64,000 bases of DNA. It comes from Thiobacillus denitrificans DSM 12475. GTDB lineage: Bacteria > Pseudomonadota > Gammaproteobacteria > Burkholderiales > Thiobacillaceae. Shown piece by piece: positions 45,211-54,499 of this stretch (position 1 is the first letter of the stretch; every line of letters starts with the position of its first letter). The stretch is from NCBI RefSeq assembly GCF_000376425.1, contig NZ_AQWL01000002.1, positions 1 through 64,000 of the forward strand. Direction: 5' to 3'. A program made the translations under genes and the position numbers. Below the pieces are notes generated by a model. That model was not told the DNA's origin. It saw nothing but the letters and a program-made list of their open reading frames with translations, and made no database searches.

Positions 45211-46440
45211 TCAGGATGCGGCCTGCGCCTCGTCCAGAAGTTCCACCCAGTGTTTTACCGGGATGCGGCTTCCCGATTGCAGATGCGTCAGGCAGCCGAT
45301 GTTGGCGGTGACGATTAGCTCGGGCTCCCCCGCCGTCAGATTACCGAGCTTGCGGGTTTTCAGCTGGCCTGCGATCTCGGGCTGCAGGATCGAGTACGTA
45401 CCGGCCGAGCCGCAGCAGAGGTGCTTTTCCGCGACCGGCGTGAGTTCGAAGCCGGCGTCGCTGAGCAGCGCTTCGACGCCGCCCGTGAGCTTCTGCCCAT
45501 GCTGCAGGGTGCACGGCGGATGGTAGGCGATGCGTTGCGACGCCGGCTTCGTGGCGAGATCCTTCAGTGCGTTGCGCTCGGCGCCGAGAATTTCCGAGAT
45601 GTCCTGTGTCGCGGCGGAGACGCGCGCGGCCTTTTCCGCATAGGCGGCGTCATGCCGCAGCAGCCAGCCGTAGTCCTTCACCATCACCCCGCAGCCGGAG
45701 GCGGTCATCACGATGGCTTCGACGCCCGTGTCGAGGTGCGGAATCCAGGCGTCGATGTTGCGCCGTGCGGCAGCGAGACCCGCGTCGGTGTCGTTGAGAT
45801 GGTGCGCCAGCGCGCCGCAGCAGCCGGCCTCGTTCGTGGCGACGAGCGAGATGCCGATGCGGTCGAGCACGCGCGCGGCGGCGGTGTTGATGTTGGGCTT
45901 GAGGCCGGGCTGCACGCAGCCTTGCAAGACCAGCATGCGGCGTTGATGGCGCGGTGCGGGCCACATGCCGGCGTGCTCGGCGGGCGGAATCCGCGCCTTC
46001 AGAAAACCCGGCATCAGGCCGCTCAGGCTCTGCCCGAGCCTGAGCGTGCTGTTGAACAGCAGGGAGGTGCCGAGGCCGGTCTTCAGCACCGCGCGCGTGG
46101 CGTTTTCGAGGGGGCTGCGGCCGACCTTCTCCTCGACGAGGTGGCGGCCGATGTCGAGCAGCTTGCCGTATTCCACGCCCGACGGGCAGGTGGTCTCGCA
46201 GTTGCGGCAGGTCAGGCAGCGGTCGAGATGGAGTTGGGTCTTCGCCGTCGGCGTCGCACCTTCGAGCACCTGCTTCATCAGGTAGATGCGGCCGCGCGGC
46301 GAATCGAGTTCGTTGCCGAGCACCTGGTAGGTGGGACAGGTGGCAAGGCAGAAGCCGCAATGCACGCAGCTGCGCAGAATGCGCTCGGCGACCTCGCCCT
46401 CGGGGGTGTTACGGAAGGAATCGGCGAGATGGGTCTGCAT
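45211..46440 (-). CDS. glcF: Glycolate oxidase iron-sulfur subunit GlcF
   Basis: The 409-residue protein has two 4Fe-4S motifs near the N-terminus (CVHCGFCLATCPTY; CLTCRNCETTCPSG) and CCG-type cysteine-rich domains in the C-terminal half (NEAGCCGALAHH; EKHLCCGSAG). It passes electrons from the flavin subunits to the respiratory chain. It starts one base after the end of glcE, so the three subunits are made together. Confidence 0.95.
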   Translation of the reverse strand: MQTHLADSFRNTPEGEVAERILRSCVHCGFCLATCPTYQVLGNELDSPRGRIYLMKQVLEGATPTAKTQLHLDRCLTCRNCETTCPSGVEYGKLLDIGRHLVEEKVGRSPLENATRAVLKTGLGTSLLFNSTLRLGQSLSGLMPGFLKARIPPAEHAGMWPAPRHQRRMLVLQGCVQPGLKPNINTAAARVLDRIGISLVATNEAGCCGALAHHLNDTDAGLAAARRNIDAWIPHLDTGVEAIVMTASGCGVMVKDYGWLLRHDAAYAEKAARVSAATQDISEILGAERNALKDLATKPASQRIAYHPPCTLQHGQKLTGGVEALLSDAGFELTPVAEKHLCCGSAGTYSILQPEIAGQLKTRKLGNLTAGEPELIVTANIGCLTHLQSGSRIPVKHWVELLDEAQAAS

Positions 46441-46441
46441 G

Positions 46442-47488
46442 TCAGAAATCGGGATGCATCCGGCCGCGGTTGAAGAGGCCCTTGGGATCGAAGCGCTGCT
46501 TGAGGGCGCGGTGCAGCGTCAGCATCGCCGGGGCGAGCGGGGTGAACACGCCGTCGGGCGGTGCGTCGCCGCGGAACAGGGTGGCGTGGCCGCCGGCGGT
46601 CTGCGCTGCCGCGCGCAGCGCGGCGGCGGGCCGCTCCGAGGCCAGCCAGCGCACCGCGCCGCCCCACTCGACCCACAGCGCGTCGCCCAGCTTCAGCGGC
46701 GGGGTGGTCGGCTTGACCGCCAGCCGCCACAGCGGACGCTTGTCGAAGAAGGGCGTGGCCTGGTCGCGCAGGCGCTGCCAGAACGCGGCGGCGTCATTCA
46801 GCGGATCGCCGCCGAGTTTGGCCTGTGCGGCGTGCACCGCGGAGGCCGCGCCCGACAGTCGCACGGTCAGCAGGCCGGCGTGCCATGAGCTCGCCGACAG
46901 CGGCAGCGGCTGGCCGGCCCACTGGTTCATTCGCAGAATCGCCGCGGCTTCGTCGAGTTCGAATTGCAGCGTGGTTTCCGTCGCCGGTTGCGGCAGCACC
47001 TTGAGCGAGATTTCGGTGATCAGGCCGAGCGTGCCGAGTGCGCCGACCATCAGGCGCGACACGTCGTAGCCGGCGACGTTCTTGATCACCTGGCCGCCGA
47101 AGCGCAGCGGCTGGCCGGTGCCGTCGATGATGCGCACGCCGAGCACGAAGTCGCGCGCAGCGCCGGCGTGAGGCCGGCGCGGGCCGGACAGCCCGGCGGC
47201 GATGCTGCCGCCGAGCGTGGCCGCTCCACCGAAGTGCGGTGGCTCGAACGCCAGCATCTGGTTCTGTTCGGCGAGCAGGGCCTCGATCTCGGTGAGCGGG
47301 GTGCCGGCGCGAGCGGTCAGCACCAGCTCCTTCGGCTGATAGTCGACGACGCCGGTGAGCGTGCGAGTGCTCAGGATTTCTCCTTCATCGGTGTTGCCAT
47401 AGAAGGCCTTGCTGCCCCCGCCCTGGAGGATGAGCGGGGTGCTTTCGGCGTGGGCTGCGCGGATGCGCTCGATGAAGACGTCGAGCAT
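46442..47488 (-). CDS. glcE: Glycolate oxidase FAD-binding subunit GlcE
   Basis: The 348-residue protein starts at ATG 47488 (MLDVFIERIRAA). FAD-binding type 4 features are visible: ILQGGGSKAFYG at the start, then LGGSIAAGLSGPRR and VIKNVAGYDVSRLM. It is shorter than GlcD and lacks its full C-terminal domain, as expected. Its ATG shares a base with the glcD stop, so the two are translationally coupled. Confidence 0.93.
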   Translation of the reverse strand: MLDVFIERIRAAHAESTPLILQGGGSKAFYGNTDEGEILSTRTLTGVVDYQPKELVLTARAGTPLTEIEALLAEQNQMLAFEPPHFGGAATLGGSIAAGLSGPRRPHAGAARDFVLGVRIIDGTGQPLRFGGQVIKNVAGYDVSRLMVGALGTLGLITEISLKVLPQPATETTLQFELDEAAAILRMNQWAGQPLPLSASSWHAGLLTVRLSGAASAVHAAQAKLGGDPLNDAAAFWQRLRDQATPFFDKRPLWRLAVKPTTPPLKLGDALWVEWGGAVRWLASERPAAALRAAAQTAGGHATLFRGDAPPDGVFTPLAPAMLTLHRALKQRFDPKGLFNRGRMHPDF

Positions 47489-48942
47489 CAGAACCTCGGC
47501 AGCTCGGGGTGCGGCAGCCGGCCGGCGTGGACGTGCATCGCGCCCCACTCGGCGCAGCGGTGCAGCTCGGGCACCGCCTTGCCGGGGTTGAGCAGGGTGT
47601 CGGGATCGAACGCCGCCTTCACCTCGTGGAAGCGGGTGAGCTCGGGGGGGGCGAACTGCGCGCACATCTGCCTGATTTTCTCCAGGCCGACGCCGTGCTC
47701 GCCGGTGATGGTGCCGCCGGCCTCGACGCACAGTTCGAGAATCCTGCCGCCGAAGTCTTCGGCCTTCTGCAATTCGCCCGCCTGGTTGGCGTCGAACAGG
47801 ATCAGCGGGTGCAGGTTGCCGTCGCCGGCGTGGAACACGTTGGCCACACGCAGGCCGAATTCATCGCTCATTTCGCTGATGCGTTTCAGCACGTGCGGCA
47901 GCTGCGCGCGCGGGATGGTGCCGTCCATGCAGTAGTAGTCGGGCGCAAGGCGGCCGACGGCAGGGAACGCGGCCTTGCGCCCGGCCCAGAATTTTAGGCG
48001 TTGCTCCTCGCTGTCGGCGGTGCGGATTTCGGTCGCGCCGGAGGCTTCGAGCACCTGGCGCACGGTGTAGATGTCGGCCGACACTTCCTCGTTGACGCCG
48101 TCGACCTCGCACAGCAGCAGCGCCTCGCAATCGAGCGGGTAGCCGGCGTGGACGAAGGCCTCGGCGGCCCTGATCGCAAGGCGGTCCATCATTTCCAGCC
48201 CGGCCGGAATCACCCCGGCGGCAATGATGTTGCCGACCGCCGCACCGGCCTTCGCCACGTCGTCGAAGGCCGCCAACACCACCTGCGCGCGTTCGGGGCG
48301 CGGCAGCAGCTTGACGGTGACCTCGGTGATCACCGCCAGCATCCCTTCCGATCCGGTCAACAGCGCCAGCAGGTCGTAGCCGGGGGCATCGAGCGCGTCG
48401 CTGCCGATTTCGAGCACGTCGCCCGCGATCGTCAGCGCGCGCAGCTTCATGATGTTGTGCACGGTGAGGCCGTATTTCAGGCAGTGCACGCCGCCCGAGT
48501 TCTCGGCGACGTTGCCGCCGATCGAGCAGGCGATCTGCGACGAGGGGTCGGGCGCGTAGTAGAGGCCGTGCGGCGCGACGGCCTCCGAGATCGCGAGGTT
48601 GCGCACGCCGGGCTCGACGACCGCGGTGCGGGCGAGCGGGTCGATGGCCTTGACGCGGTTGAGTTTCGCCAGCACCAGCAGCACCGCGCCGTCGACCGGC
48701 AAGGCGCCTGCGGCAAGGCCGGTGCCGGCGCCGCGTGCCACCACCGCGACCCGGTTTTCATGGCACAGCTGCAGCACCGCCGCCACCTGCGCCTCGTTCT
48801 CCGGCAACGCCACTACGTCGGGGACGTTGCGGTAGGCGGCGAGCCCGTCCGACTCGAAGGGCACGAGATCCTCGCGCTCGTTGAGGACGCAGTGTGCCGG
48901 CAGGACGCTGCGCAGCTTGGACAGGAAGGCGGGGCTCAGCAT
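47488..48942 (-). CDS. glcD: Glycolate oxidase FAD-linked subunit GlcD
   Basis: The 484-residue flavoprotein has an FAD-binding type 4 domain (VAVVARGAGTGLAAGALP; IGGNVAENSGGVHCLKYG) and a C-terminal FAD oxidase domain ending in GEHGVGLEKIRQM. With GlcE and GlcF it oxidises glycolate (or D-lactate) to the 2-oxo acid and feeds the quinone pool. In an autotroph the substrate is probably glycolate from RuBisCO oxygenation. The kinase gene lies 19 bases upstream. Confidence 0.95.
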   Translation of the reverse strand: MLSPAFLSKLRSVLPAHCVLNEREDLVPFESDGLAAYRNVPDVVALPENEAQVAAVLQLCHENRVAVVARGAGTGLAAGALPVDGAVLLVLAKLNRVKAIDPLARTAVVEPGVRNLAISEAVAPHGLYYAPDPSSQIACSIGGNVAENSGGVHCLKYGLTVHNIMKLRALTIAGDVLEIGSDALDAPGYDLLALLTGSEGMLAVITEVTVKLLPRPERAQVVLAAFDDVAKAGAAVGNIIAAGVIPAGLEMMDRLAIRAAEAFVHAGYPLDCEALLLCEVDGVNEEVSADIYTVRQVLEASGATEIRTADSEEQRLKFWAGRKAAFPAVGRLAPDYYCMDGTIPRAQLPHVLKRISEMSDEFGLRVANVFHAGDGNLHPLILFDANQAGELQKAEDFGGRILELCVEAGGTITGEHGVGLEKIRQMCAQFAPPELTRFHEVKAAFDPDTLLNPGKAVPELHRCAEWGAMHVHAGRLPHPELPRF

Positions 48943-48961
48943 GCGGGGGCGGGGCTAGGAT

Positions 48962-50296
48962 TCAGGTTGCGAGTTTAGCCGGGCTTGCCTGCGCGCGCGA
49001 GGGCGCCAGCCGCCGGTAGGCTTCTGCCAGCGCGCCGTCGCCGCCGACGTTGCCGGGGAAGATCACCACCGGCAGCTGCGGCAGGCGATGGTCGGCCGGC
49101 GTCTGCACCACGGTGACGCCGGGCAGGATCTGCCCCAGCACCCGCGAGGTGATGAGTTCGAGCCCGGTCGACAGCACGTCGTTGGAAGTGATGCCGCCCT
49201 TGCTGATGAGGAAACCCAGCGTCCCGGGCAGCCGCTTTACTACATCCATCAGCGTCGCGGACACCGCTTCGCCGAAGGCCAGGCGCTCGGCGATGCTGGC
49301 GAACTGCAGTTCGCTGCGGCTGGTGAACACCACCGGGGTCAGGCCCTTTGCATGGGCGTGGACGATGCTCGCGGTGAGTTCGTCTACCGCGGCGGCACGC
49401 CCGGCCGGCAAGCGGGTGACGTCGAGCGGCAGACCGACCACGCCGCGCTCTTTCAAGAGCTGCGTCAGCTGCGCCGTGGTTTTCGCCACGTGCGAGCCGA
49501 CCACGACCGCACCGGGCCGGCCGTCGCGCACCAGGCTGGCGAAGGCCTCGGCCGCCACCGGCTGCGATGGCAGCTTCGCCAGCGCGGTCAGCAGTGAGGC
49601 GGCGCTGCGGAACAAGAGGCGCTTGCCATCCGCCGCCGCCTTCAGCACGGCGTCGGCGAAGCTGCGGTAGTCGTCGGGCGATTCGCCGTCGACCACGCCG
49701 ATCGCGTTGTTTGCGAGCGACGCGAGCCAGATGCCCGCCTTGCCGGCGCGCAGGTCGGTCAGCGTGAGGCGCGCCACATCCTTCGCGGCGACGCGGCCGG
49801 CGGTCTTCTCGGCGACGTAGTCGGGCAGGAATGCAGTCGTGTAGCCGAACACCGAGTCGCGCGCGAACTCGGTCTCGTGCGTCGGTACTGGCGTGCCGTC
49901 GACGACGAGGTAGTGGGTGCTGTCGCGGGTGATGCGTCCGCCTTCGAAGAACGCCGGGGTGAGCAGCGTCGCGTCGAACGGTCCGAGCACCTCGTTCATC
50001 ACGTCGGTCTCCACCGGATAGTGGCCGCGTAGGGTCGAGTCGGAACGTGATACGAACAGCACCGGCCCGGCGTAGTCGGCCAGCGCCGCCTTGAGATTGA
50101 TGCACACCTCGCGGGTGATTTCAGCCGCGCGCGTTGCGTCCATGCCGCGCGTGTTGGTCAGAACGAAAAACAGCGGCGCGGCATCAGCCAGCGCCGTCTT
50201 CAGCGTGGCGACGTCCCAGCGCGTCAGCAGCAGGCAGGAATGCACGGTCTGCGATCCGGTGGGGTCGTCGTCGAGAACGATGATTTTCGGGTTCAT
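48962..50296 (-). CDS. Four-carbon acid sugar kinase family protein (DUF1537)
   Basis: The 444-residue protein has the DUF1537 N-terminal domain (IIVLDDDPTGSQTVHS; RSDSTLRGHYPVETDV) and the C-terminal nucleotide-binding domain (LGFLISKGGITSNDVLS). Characterised relatives phosphorylate D-threonate, D-erythronate or 3-oxo-tetronates. No dehydrogenase or decarboxylase partner of those pathways is beside it; the neighbours are a TPP enzyme and glycolate oxidase. The substrate is therefore open. It is 53 bases after the TPP gene and 19 before glcD. Confidence 0.88.
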   Translation of the reverse strand: MNPKIIVLDDDPTGSQTVHSCLLLTRWDVATLKTALADAAPLFFVLTNTRGMDATRAAEITREVCINLKAALADYAGPVLFVSRSDSTLRGHYPVETDVMNEVLGPFDATLLTPAFFEGGRITRDSTHYLVVDGTPVPTHETEFARDSVFGYTTAFLPDYVAEKTAGRVAAKDVARLTLTDLRAGKAGIWLASLANNAIGVVDGESPDDYRSFADAVLKAAADGKRLLFRSAASLLTALAKLPSQPVAAEAFASLVRDGRPGAVVVGSHVAKTTAQLTQLLKERGVVGLPLDVTRLPAGRAAAVDELTASIVHAHAKGLTPVVFTSRSELQFASIAERLAFGEAVSATLMDVVKRLPGTLGFLISKGGITSNDVLSTGLELITSRVLGQILPGVTVVQTPADHRLPQLPVVIFPGNVGGDGALAEAYRRLAPSRAQASPAKLAT

Positions 50297-50349
50297 GGTG
50301 TTGACCTTTCATGTCCGCGAATGCGCGGGCGCGCATTCGCGGAGAGCTT

Positions 50350-52575
50350 TCAAGCTACCGCCTGCTCCAGCATCGCCAGCGCCCGCTCGTGCATCGCCTG
50401 AGCGTTCATGCCGTTGAAGTCGAACAGCTGCTGCGGGTTGGCGGTGGTCTCGCCGCGCTTCCAGCAGAAGACGTCGCGCTCGCGTGCCTGGCTGCGCAGC
50501 AGCACCGGTTCGAGCGGCGCAGACGGCCCGCCGCTGACGCCGAGCAGCACGTCACCGTGGAACATGGCCTTGAAGGCGGCGTCATCCATGAAGCAGCCGT
50601 CGGGCTCGGACACGCTGTCCCACAGCACGTCGCCCGGACGATAGAGGCGGCGCGGGTTGACCACGGCGACGATGCGCGAGCCGATGCCGGCTTCGGCCAG
50701 CTTGTCGGCGGCGGCGAACACCGGTTGCAGCACCATGTCGCCGGTGACGGCGAACACGACGGTGTGCGAGCCCTTGGTTTCGCGCAGCACCATTGCGCCG
50801 TCGTCGATCGCCTGGCGGCTTTGCGCCATCGTCGCGTGGATCGGCAACGGTGACTTCGACGCAGTGATGACGATGCCCTTGTTGTGCTGCTTCAAGGCCC
50901 AGTCGTAGCTCGCCTGGATCATGTTGGCATCGACCGGGAACAGCGGGTAGACGTTGCCGTTGCGCATCATCGCGGCGAAGTAGCTTTCGATTTCGGGGCG
51001 CTGGTGGGTCCAGCCGTTGCGGCCCTGCTCGAGCGCGCCGGCGGTGAACAGGCACACCGTCGCCGGGGTCGGGCGGCGCAGCTCGGCCATCGCCTGCGTC
51101 ACCGTCTGCCAGATCGGCAGGCCGTTGATGGCGAAGGATTCGTAGCTGCACCACAGGCTGCGCCCGCCGAACAGCGCGATACCCACCGCGAGGCCGGCGC
51201 AGGCGTCCTCGTTGAGCGGCTCGTAGACCTGGCCGGACGGGCCCTGGAAGTAGAGGTCGTCGGCGGTCGGGTGGCGGATCGTCAGCGCCTTGTTGATGTT
51301 GGCCATGCCCGAGGCTTCGTTGCCGTCGGCGTTGGTGACGACGAACAGCGGATCGCGCTTGCCGACCTCGCCAACCACGTGGCCGAAGGCGGTGGTCGGG
51401 ATGTGGTTTTCGCCGACGGCGAATTCATTCAGCGGCAGGCCGTCGAGGCTAGGCAGATCGCGAACGCTCTCGGTCACCGCGACCTTTGCGGCGGGGCCGC
51501 CGCCGGCGTGACGGAAGTTTTCGCGCGTCACCTTCCACGCCTGGATCGGCAGCGCGCGGCGCTGCAGACCGCCCTTCACGTCGTCGGAGTCGAGCGTGTG
51601 GTGGGCGTAGAGGTTGTGCGACTTGGCGCCGGTGGCATGCACGCCGGCGCCCTTCAGCTGCTTGACGATGAGGCAGGCGCGGCGACCGGACAGCGCACTC
51701 CTGGCGGCAGCGTCGGCCGCCTTGAGGATGGCGCCGGTGAAGGCCATGCGCGCGGCGAAACCGAAGGTGGTGCTGTCCACATAGACCGGGGCGTCGTCCG
51801 TGTCGGCGAATTCGCGGGCGTCGACCAGATGGACTTCATCGAATCCATGCGCGCGCCAGTAGGCGGCCATGCGGCCGTTATCCCACAGCGACACCATGCT
51901 GTGATGCTCCTGTGAATAGCCGTTCCACACCAGCACCGGCAAGTAGTTGGTAACGTCTGGATACGCGGTGGCGAAATGCTGGAACGCGCTCATGATGTAG
52001 GGTTCGCCGAGGCCGCCGTCGCCGATGGTGACGGGAAACAGCTTGTCGCGGTGCAGGTAGGCGCCGGCCATGGCGAAATGCTGGCCCTGGCCCAGCGGGC
52101 CGGCGGGCGCCAGCAGGCCGGGGATCGCGCCCGACAGGTGACCCAGGAGGCCGTGGCGCTCGCGGAAGCGCGCGCGCATCTCGGCCACGCTGTGGATGCC
52201 CATGGCTTCCAGCGAGGTATCGAGAAACATCGCCGAATAGAAACCGGGTGCGTGGTGGCCCACCTCGGTCACCATGTTGCGGTGGCCCAGCAGATGCAGT
52301 GCGGCGACCGCATCGGCGCTGGAGGCGAAGCCGCCGGGATGGCCGGACGACTTGCTGCCGGTGACCTGCAGCGTCAGGTAGCGCAACGCGTCAGCGGCAA
52401 GCAGGGTCTGGTAGATGGACGCTTCGCTGGTGGCGTCGGGCAGCGCGGGCTGGCCGGGTCCGAGGAGCGGGGCGACCCCCAGACGCTCGATTTCCGGGAA
52501 ACCGTCGGCGAAATACTGGATGCCTTCGCAGAAGGCGGGCAGGGTCTCGGGGGCGGACTGCATCTGGGCGCTCAT
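50350..52575 (-). CDS. Transketolase-fold thiamine diphosphate enzyme (transketolase/phosphoketolase relative)
   Basis: The 741-residue protein starts at ATG 52575 ([12 protein letters not shown]) with AGGA upstream. The transketolase N-domain is visible ([20 protein letters not shown]). Next is the TPP-binding [20 protein letters not shown] with the closing [10 protein letters not shown]. Then come a pyrimidine-binding domain ([18 protein letters not shown]) and a C-terminal domain ([17 protein letters not shown]). It is neither a standard transketolase nor a canonical phosphoketolase; I recall relatives annotated as 'xylulose 5-phosphate 3-epimerase' without clear support. It leads the operon and is divergent from the IclR gene. 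Confidence 0.8.
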   Translation of the reverse strand: MSAQMQSAPETLPAFCEGIQYFADGFPEIERLGVAPLLGPGQPALPDATSEASIYQTLLAADALRYLTLQVTGSKSSGHPGGFASSADAVAALHLLGHRNMVTEVGHHAPGFYSAMFLDTSLEAMGIHSVAEMRARFRERHGLLGHLSGAIPGLLAPAGPLGQGQHFAMAGAYLHRDKLFPVTIGDGGLGEPYIMSAFQHFATAYPDVTNYLPVLVWNGYSQEHHSMVSLWDNGRMAAYWRAHGFDEVHLVDAREFADTDDAPVYVDSTTFGFAARMAFTGAILKAADAAARSALSGRRACLIVKQLKGAGVHATGAKSHNLYAHHTLDSDDVKGGLQRRALPIQAWKVTRENFRHAGGGPAAKVAVTESVRDLPSLDGLPLNEFAVGENHIPTTAFGHVVGEVGKRDPLFVVTNADGNEASGMANINKALTIRHPTADDLYFQGPSGQVYEPLNEDACAGLAVGIALFGGRSLWCSYESFAINGLPIWQTVTQAMAELRRPTPATVCLFTAGALEQGRNGWTHQRPEIESYFAAMMRNGNVYPLFPVDANMIQASYDWALKQHNKGIVITASKSPLPIHATMAQSRQAIDDGAMVLRETKGSHTVVFAVTGDMVLQPVFAAADKLAEAGIGSRIVAVVNPRRLYRPGDVLWDSVSEPDGCFMDDAAFKAMFHGDVLLGVSGGPSAPLEPVLLRSQARERDVFCWKRGETTANPQQLFDFNGMNAQAMHERALAMLEQAVA

Positions 52576-52601
52576 GGCACATCCTTTCACAATATGAAAT
52601 T

Positions 52602-52620
52602 GTTTCGCGCTATGCGAAAC
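52602..52620. promoter_or_regulatory. Candidate IclR-type operator in the divergent control region
   Basis: GTTTCGC and GCGAAAC are perfect inverted arms around GCTAT, between the IclR-family gene and the TPP gene, 27 bases before the latter's ATG. IclR regulators bind such short palindromes. A second, weaker inverted repeat (TCAC-ATCGC-GTGA) lies at 52656-52668 near the iclR-side start. Occupancy is inferred. Confidence 0.5.
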
Positions 52621-52682
52621 GATGGACGTATTGAAGCAGTAAACTGTCCATAATTTCACATCGCGTGATAAATTTTCACTTT

Positions 52683-53447
52683 ATGAAAAACGCCAGCTCC
52701 TCGATCCAGGTCCTCGACCGCGCCATGGCGCTGGTCGGCATTCTTTCCCGCGCACCCGGGCCGATCGGTCTGACCCGCCTCGCCGGCGAGGCCGGGCTGC
52801 ACACCGCCAGCGCACACCGCATCCTCGGCGCATTGATGGCGCACGGCCTGGTCGAAAAAACCGGTGCCGGCGAATACGATCTGGGCGTGCGCTGGTTGGA
52901 AGTGGGCAATCGCTTGCGCGCCCGGCTGAACATCCGTCAGGTGGCGATGCCATTCATGCAAAAACTTGCTGAACTGACCGGCGAGACAGTCAACCTGATC
53001 GTACGGCGCGGCGACGAGGCGGTCTATGTCGAGCGCGTATCGGGCGGCCAGACCCTGATCCAGGTGGTGCAGGTGGTCGGTGCGCATGCACCCCTGCACG
53101 TCACCGCAGTGGGCAAGATATTCCTTGCCGAGGACAGCGCCAGCGGCGTGATGGGCTATGCCGAGCGCACCGGCTTGCCGGCCTACACCACGAACACGCT
53201 GACTTCACTGGAGCGGCTCAGCGCCGAACTGGGCACGATCCGCCGCGAGCGCCTGGCCTACGATCGCGAGGAGGCCGAGCTGGGGGTGGCGTGCATCGGC
53301 GCGCCGATCCGCGATGCCGAAGGCAAGCTGATTGCCGGCTTGTCGATCTCGGCGCCGGCCGAGCGTCACAAGGCGGGCTGGGCCGAGGCGCTGCAACAGG
53401 CGGCGGCACAGACTGGCGCCGCGCTGGGTTATCTGGCTGAAGCCTGA
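52683..53447 (+). CDS. IclR-family transcriptional regulator
   Basis: The 254-residue protein starts at ATG 52683 (MKNASSSIQVLDRAMAL). It has an N-terminal winged helix (GLTRLAGEAGLHTASAHRIL, about residues 30-50) and a C-terminal IclR effector domain (VYVERVSGG; HVTAVGKIFLAED; GVACIGAPIRD). It is transcribed away from the TPP-kinase-glcDEF-MBL run and probably controls it. The effector may be glyoxylate, glycolate or a related acid, by analogy with IclR and AllR. A GTG at 52665 is a less likely start. Confidence 0.9.
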   Translation: MKNASSSIQVLDRAMALVGILSRAPGPIGLTRLAGEAGLHTASAHRILGALMAHGLVEKTGAGEYDLGVRWLEVGNRLRARLNIRQVAMPFMQKLAELTGETVNLIVRRGDEAVYVERVSGGQTLIQVVQVVGAHAPLHVTAVGKIFLAEDSASGVMGYAERTGLPAYTTNTLTSLERLSAELGTIRRERLAYDREEAELGVACIGAPIRDAEGKLIAGLSISAPAERHKAGWAEALQQAAAQTGAALGYLAEA

Positions 53448-53703
53448 GTATCGCCGCGTTACGCCGCACCCCGGTGTCGGGTATTTTTACAGTTCGCACA
53501 GGAATTGCGGCTGCCAGACTCCAGGTGACGCAAGTATCTGGATTAAGCCTCTGTAATAAAAGCGATTCATGCTTTGCGTCGAACCATGGCATGCAAGCTG
53601 CTTTAGTCGCTACGGCTTGCCAGCCCCGATGCTGCCAGTATCCCGGCAGCGCCAGCCCGGTTCGCGACAATAAAATCCTAAGACAGGCAAGAAAGCGGAA
53701 AAC

Positions 53704-54294
53704 ATGAACTCAAACCTGCGTATCGCCGGCATGGTCCTCATGCTGGCCTGCGGCATAAGCCCGGCTCAGGCCGCCTATATGGAATCGGGCGACGCCTCGA
53801 ATTTTCTCGCGGCGGCCCAAATGGCGACGGACGCGGTGATACAGGGCAACATCACTGAAGCCGATGAAGGCGATGTCTACAAGGTCGTGTTCGGAACCGG
53901 CGGCACCCTGTCGATCGGTACCGCCGGTTCGATCGACGCGCAGATCGGCCTGTTCGATGCGGGCTTCAATGCGCTGGCCGGGGATGACGATTCCGGTAGC
54001 GACCTCAACGCCTTCCTGAGCTACGCAATCAACGCCGGCACCTATTACATCGGCATTGGCGACTTCGCCATGCTTGCAATCAATACCGGCAACCAGGCGT
54101 GGCTCATGGACGGTCTGGCGCCCGCCGGCTTCGGCGCGGTGTCGTATATCGACAACCAGACCTCGATCATGACAGGCGACTACACGCTGTCGCTGTCCAT
54201 GCAGCCGCTCAACCCGGTGCCCGAACCCGCCAGCCTCGCCCTGCTTGGGGCCGGCCTGGCCGGCCTCGGCATGTTACGCCGCAAGGCAGGCTGA
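53704..54294 (+). CDS. PEP-CTERM sorting-signal secreted protein with pre-peptidase-like domain
   Basis: The 196-residue protein has a signal peptide (MNSNLRIAGMVLMLACGISPAQA) and a beta-rich domain. That domain resembles bacterial pre-peptidase C-terminal modules (DVYKVVFGTGGTLSIGTAG; AGTYYIGIG). The C-terminus is a PEP-CTERM signal: VPEP, the hydrophobic SLALLGAGLAGLGML, then RRK. The exosortase EpsH/XrtA system processes such tails, so that machinery should exist elsewhere in the genome. It is a lone gene with its own terminator. The 256 bases before it hold no ORF. Confidence 0.9.
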   Translation: MNSNLRIAGMVLMLACGISPAQAAYMESGDASNFLAAAQMATDAVIQGNITEADEGDVYKVVFGTGGTLSIGTAGSIDAQIGLFDAGFNALAGDDDSGSDLNAFLSYAINAGTYYIGIGDFAMLAINTGNQAWLMDGLAPAGFGAVSYIDNQTSIMTGDYTLSLSMQPLNPVPEPASLALLGAGLAGLGMLRRKAG

Positions 54295-54334
54295 ATCCGG
54301 TGCTGCGGCTGTCAGCGCGGCGGCCGCGACGGAA

Positions 54335-54368
54335 GCAACAAAGCCCGCAATTTGGCGGGCTTTGTTGC
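54335..54368 (+). terminator. Terminator after the PEP-CTERM gene
   Basis: Perfect 14-bp arms (GCAACAAAGCCCGC) surround a 6-base loop, with T-rich sequence inside the second arm. It lies 40 bases past the PEP-CTERM stop. Confidence 0.85.
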
Positions 54369-54499
54369 ATGGGGCAATCCGTCTGCGCCCATGGCCGCAG
54401 CCGATCCGAAACGGTGACCGCAGGCGGCCGAATGCCCGGGACGAATCATTTCAACTGCGGGCGCTTGCCCAGGAACGCTTTTCTTGGCACTGTGCCGCC

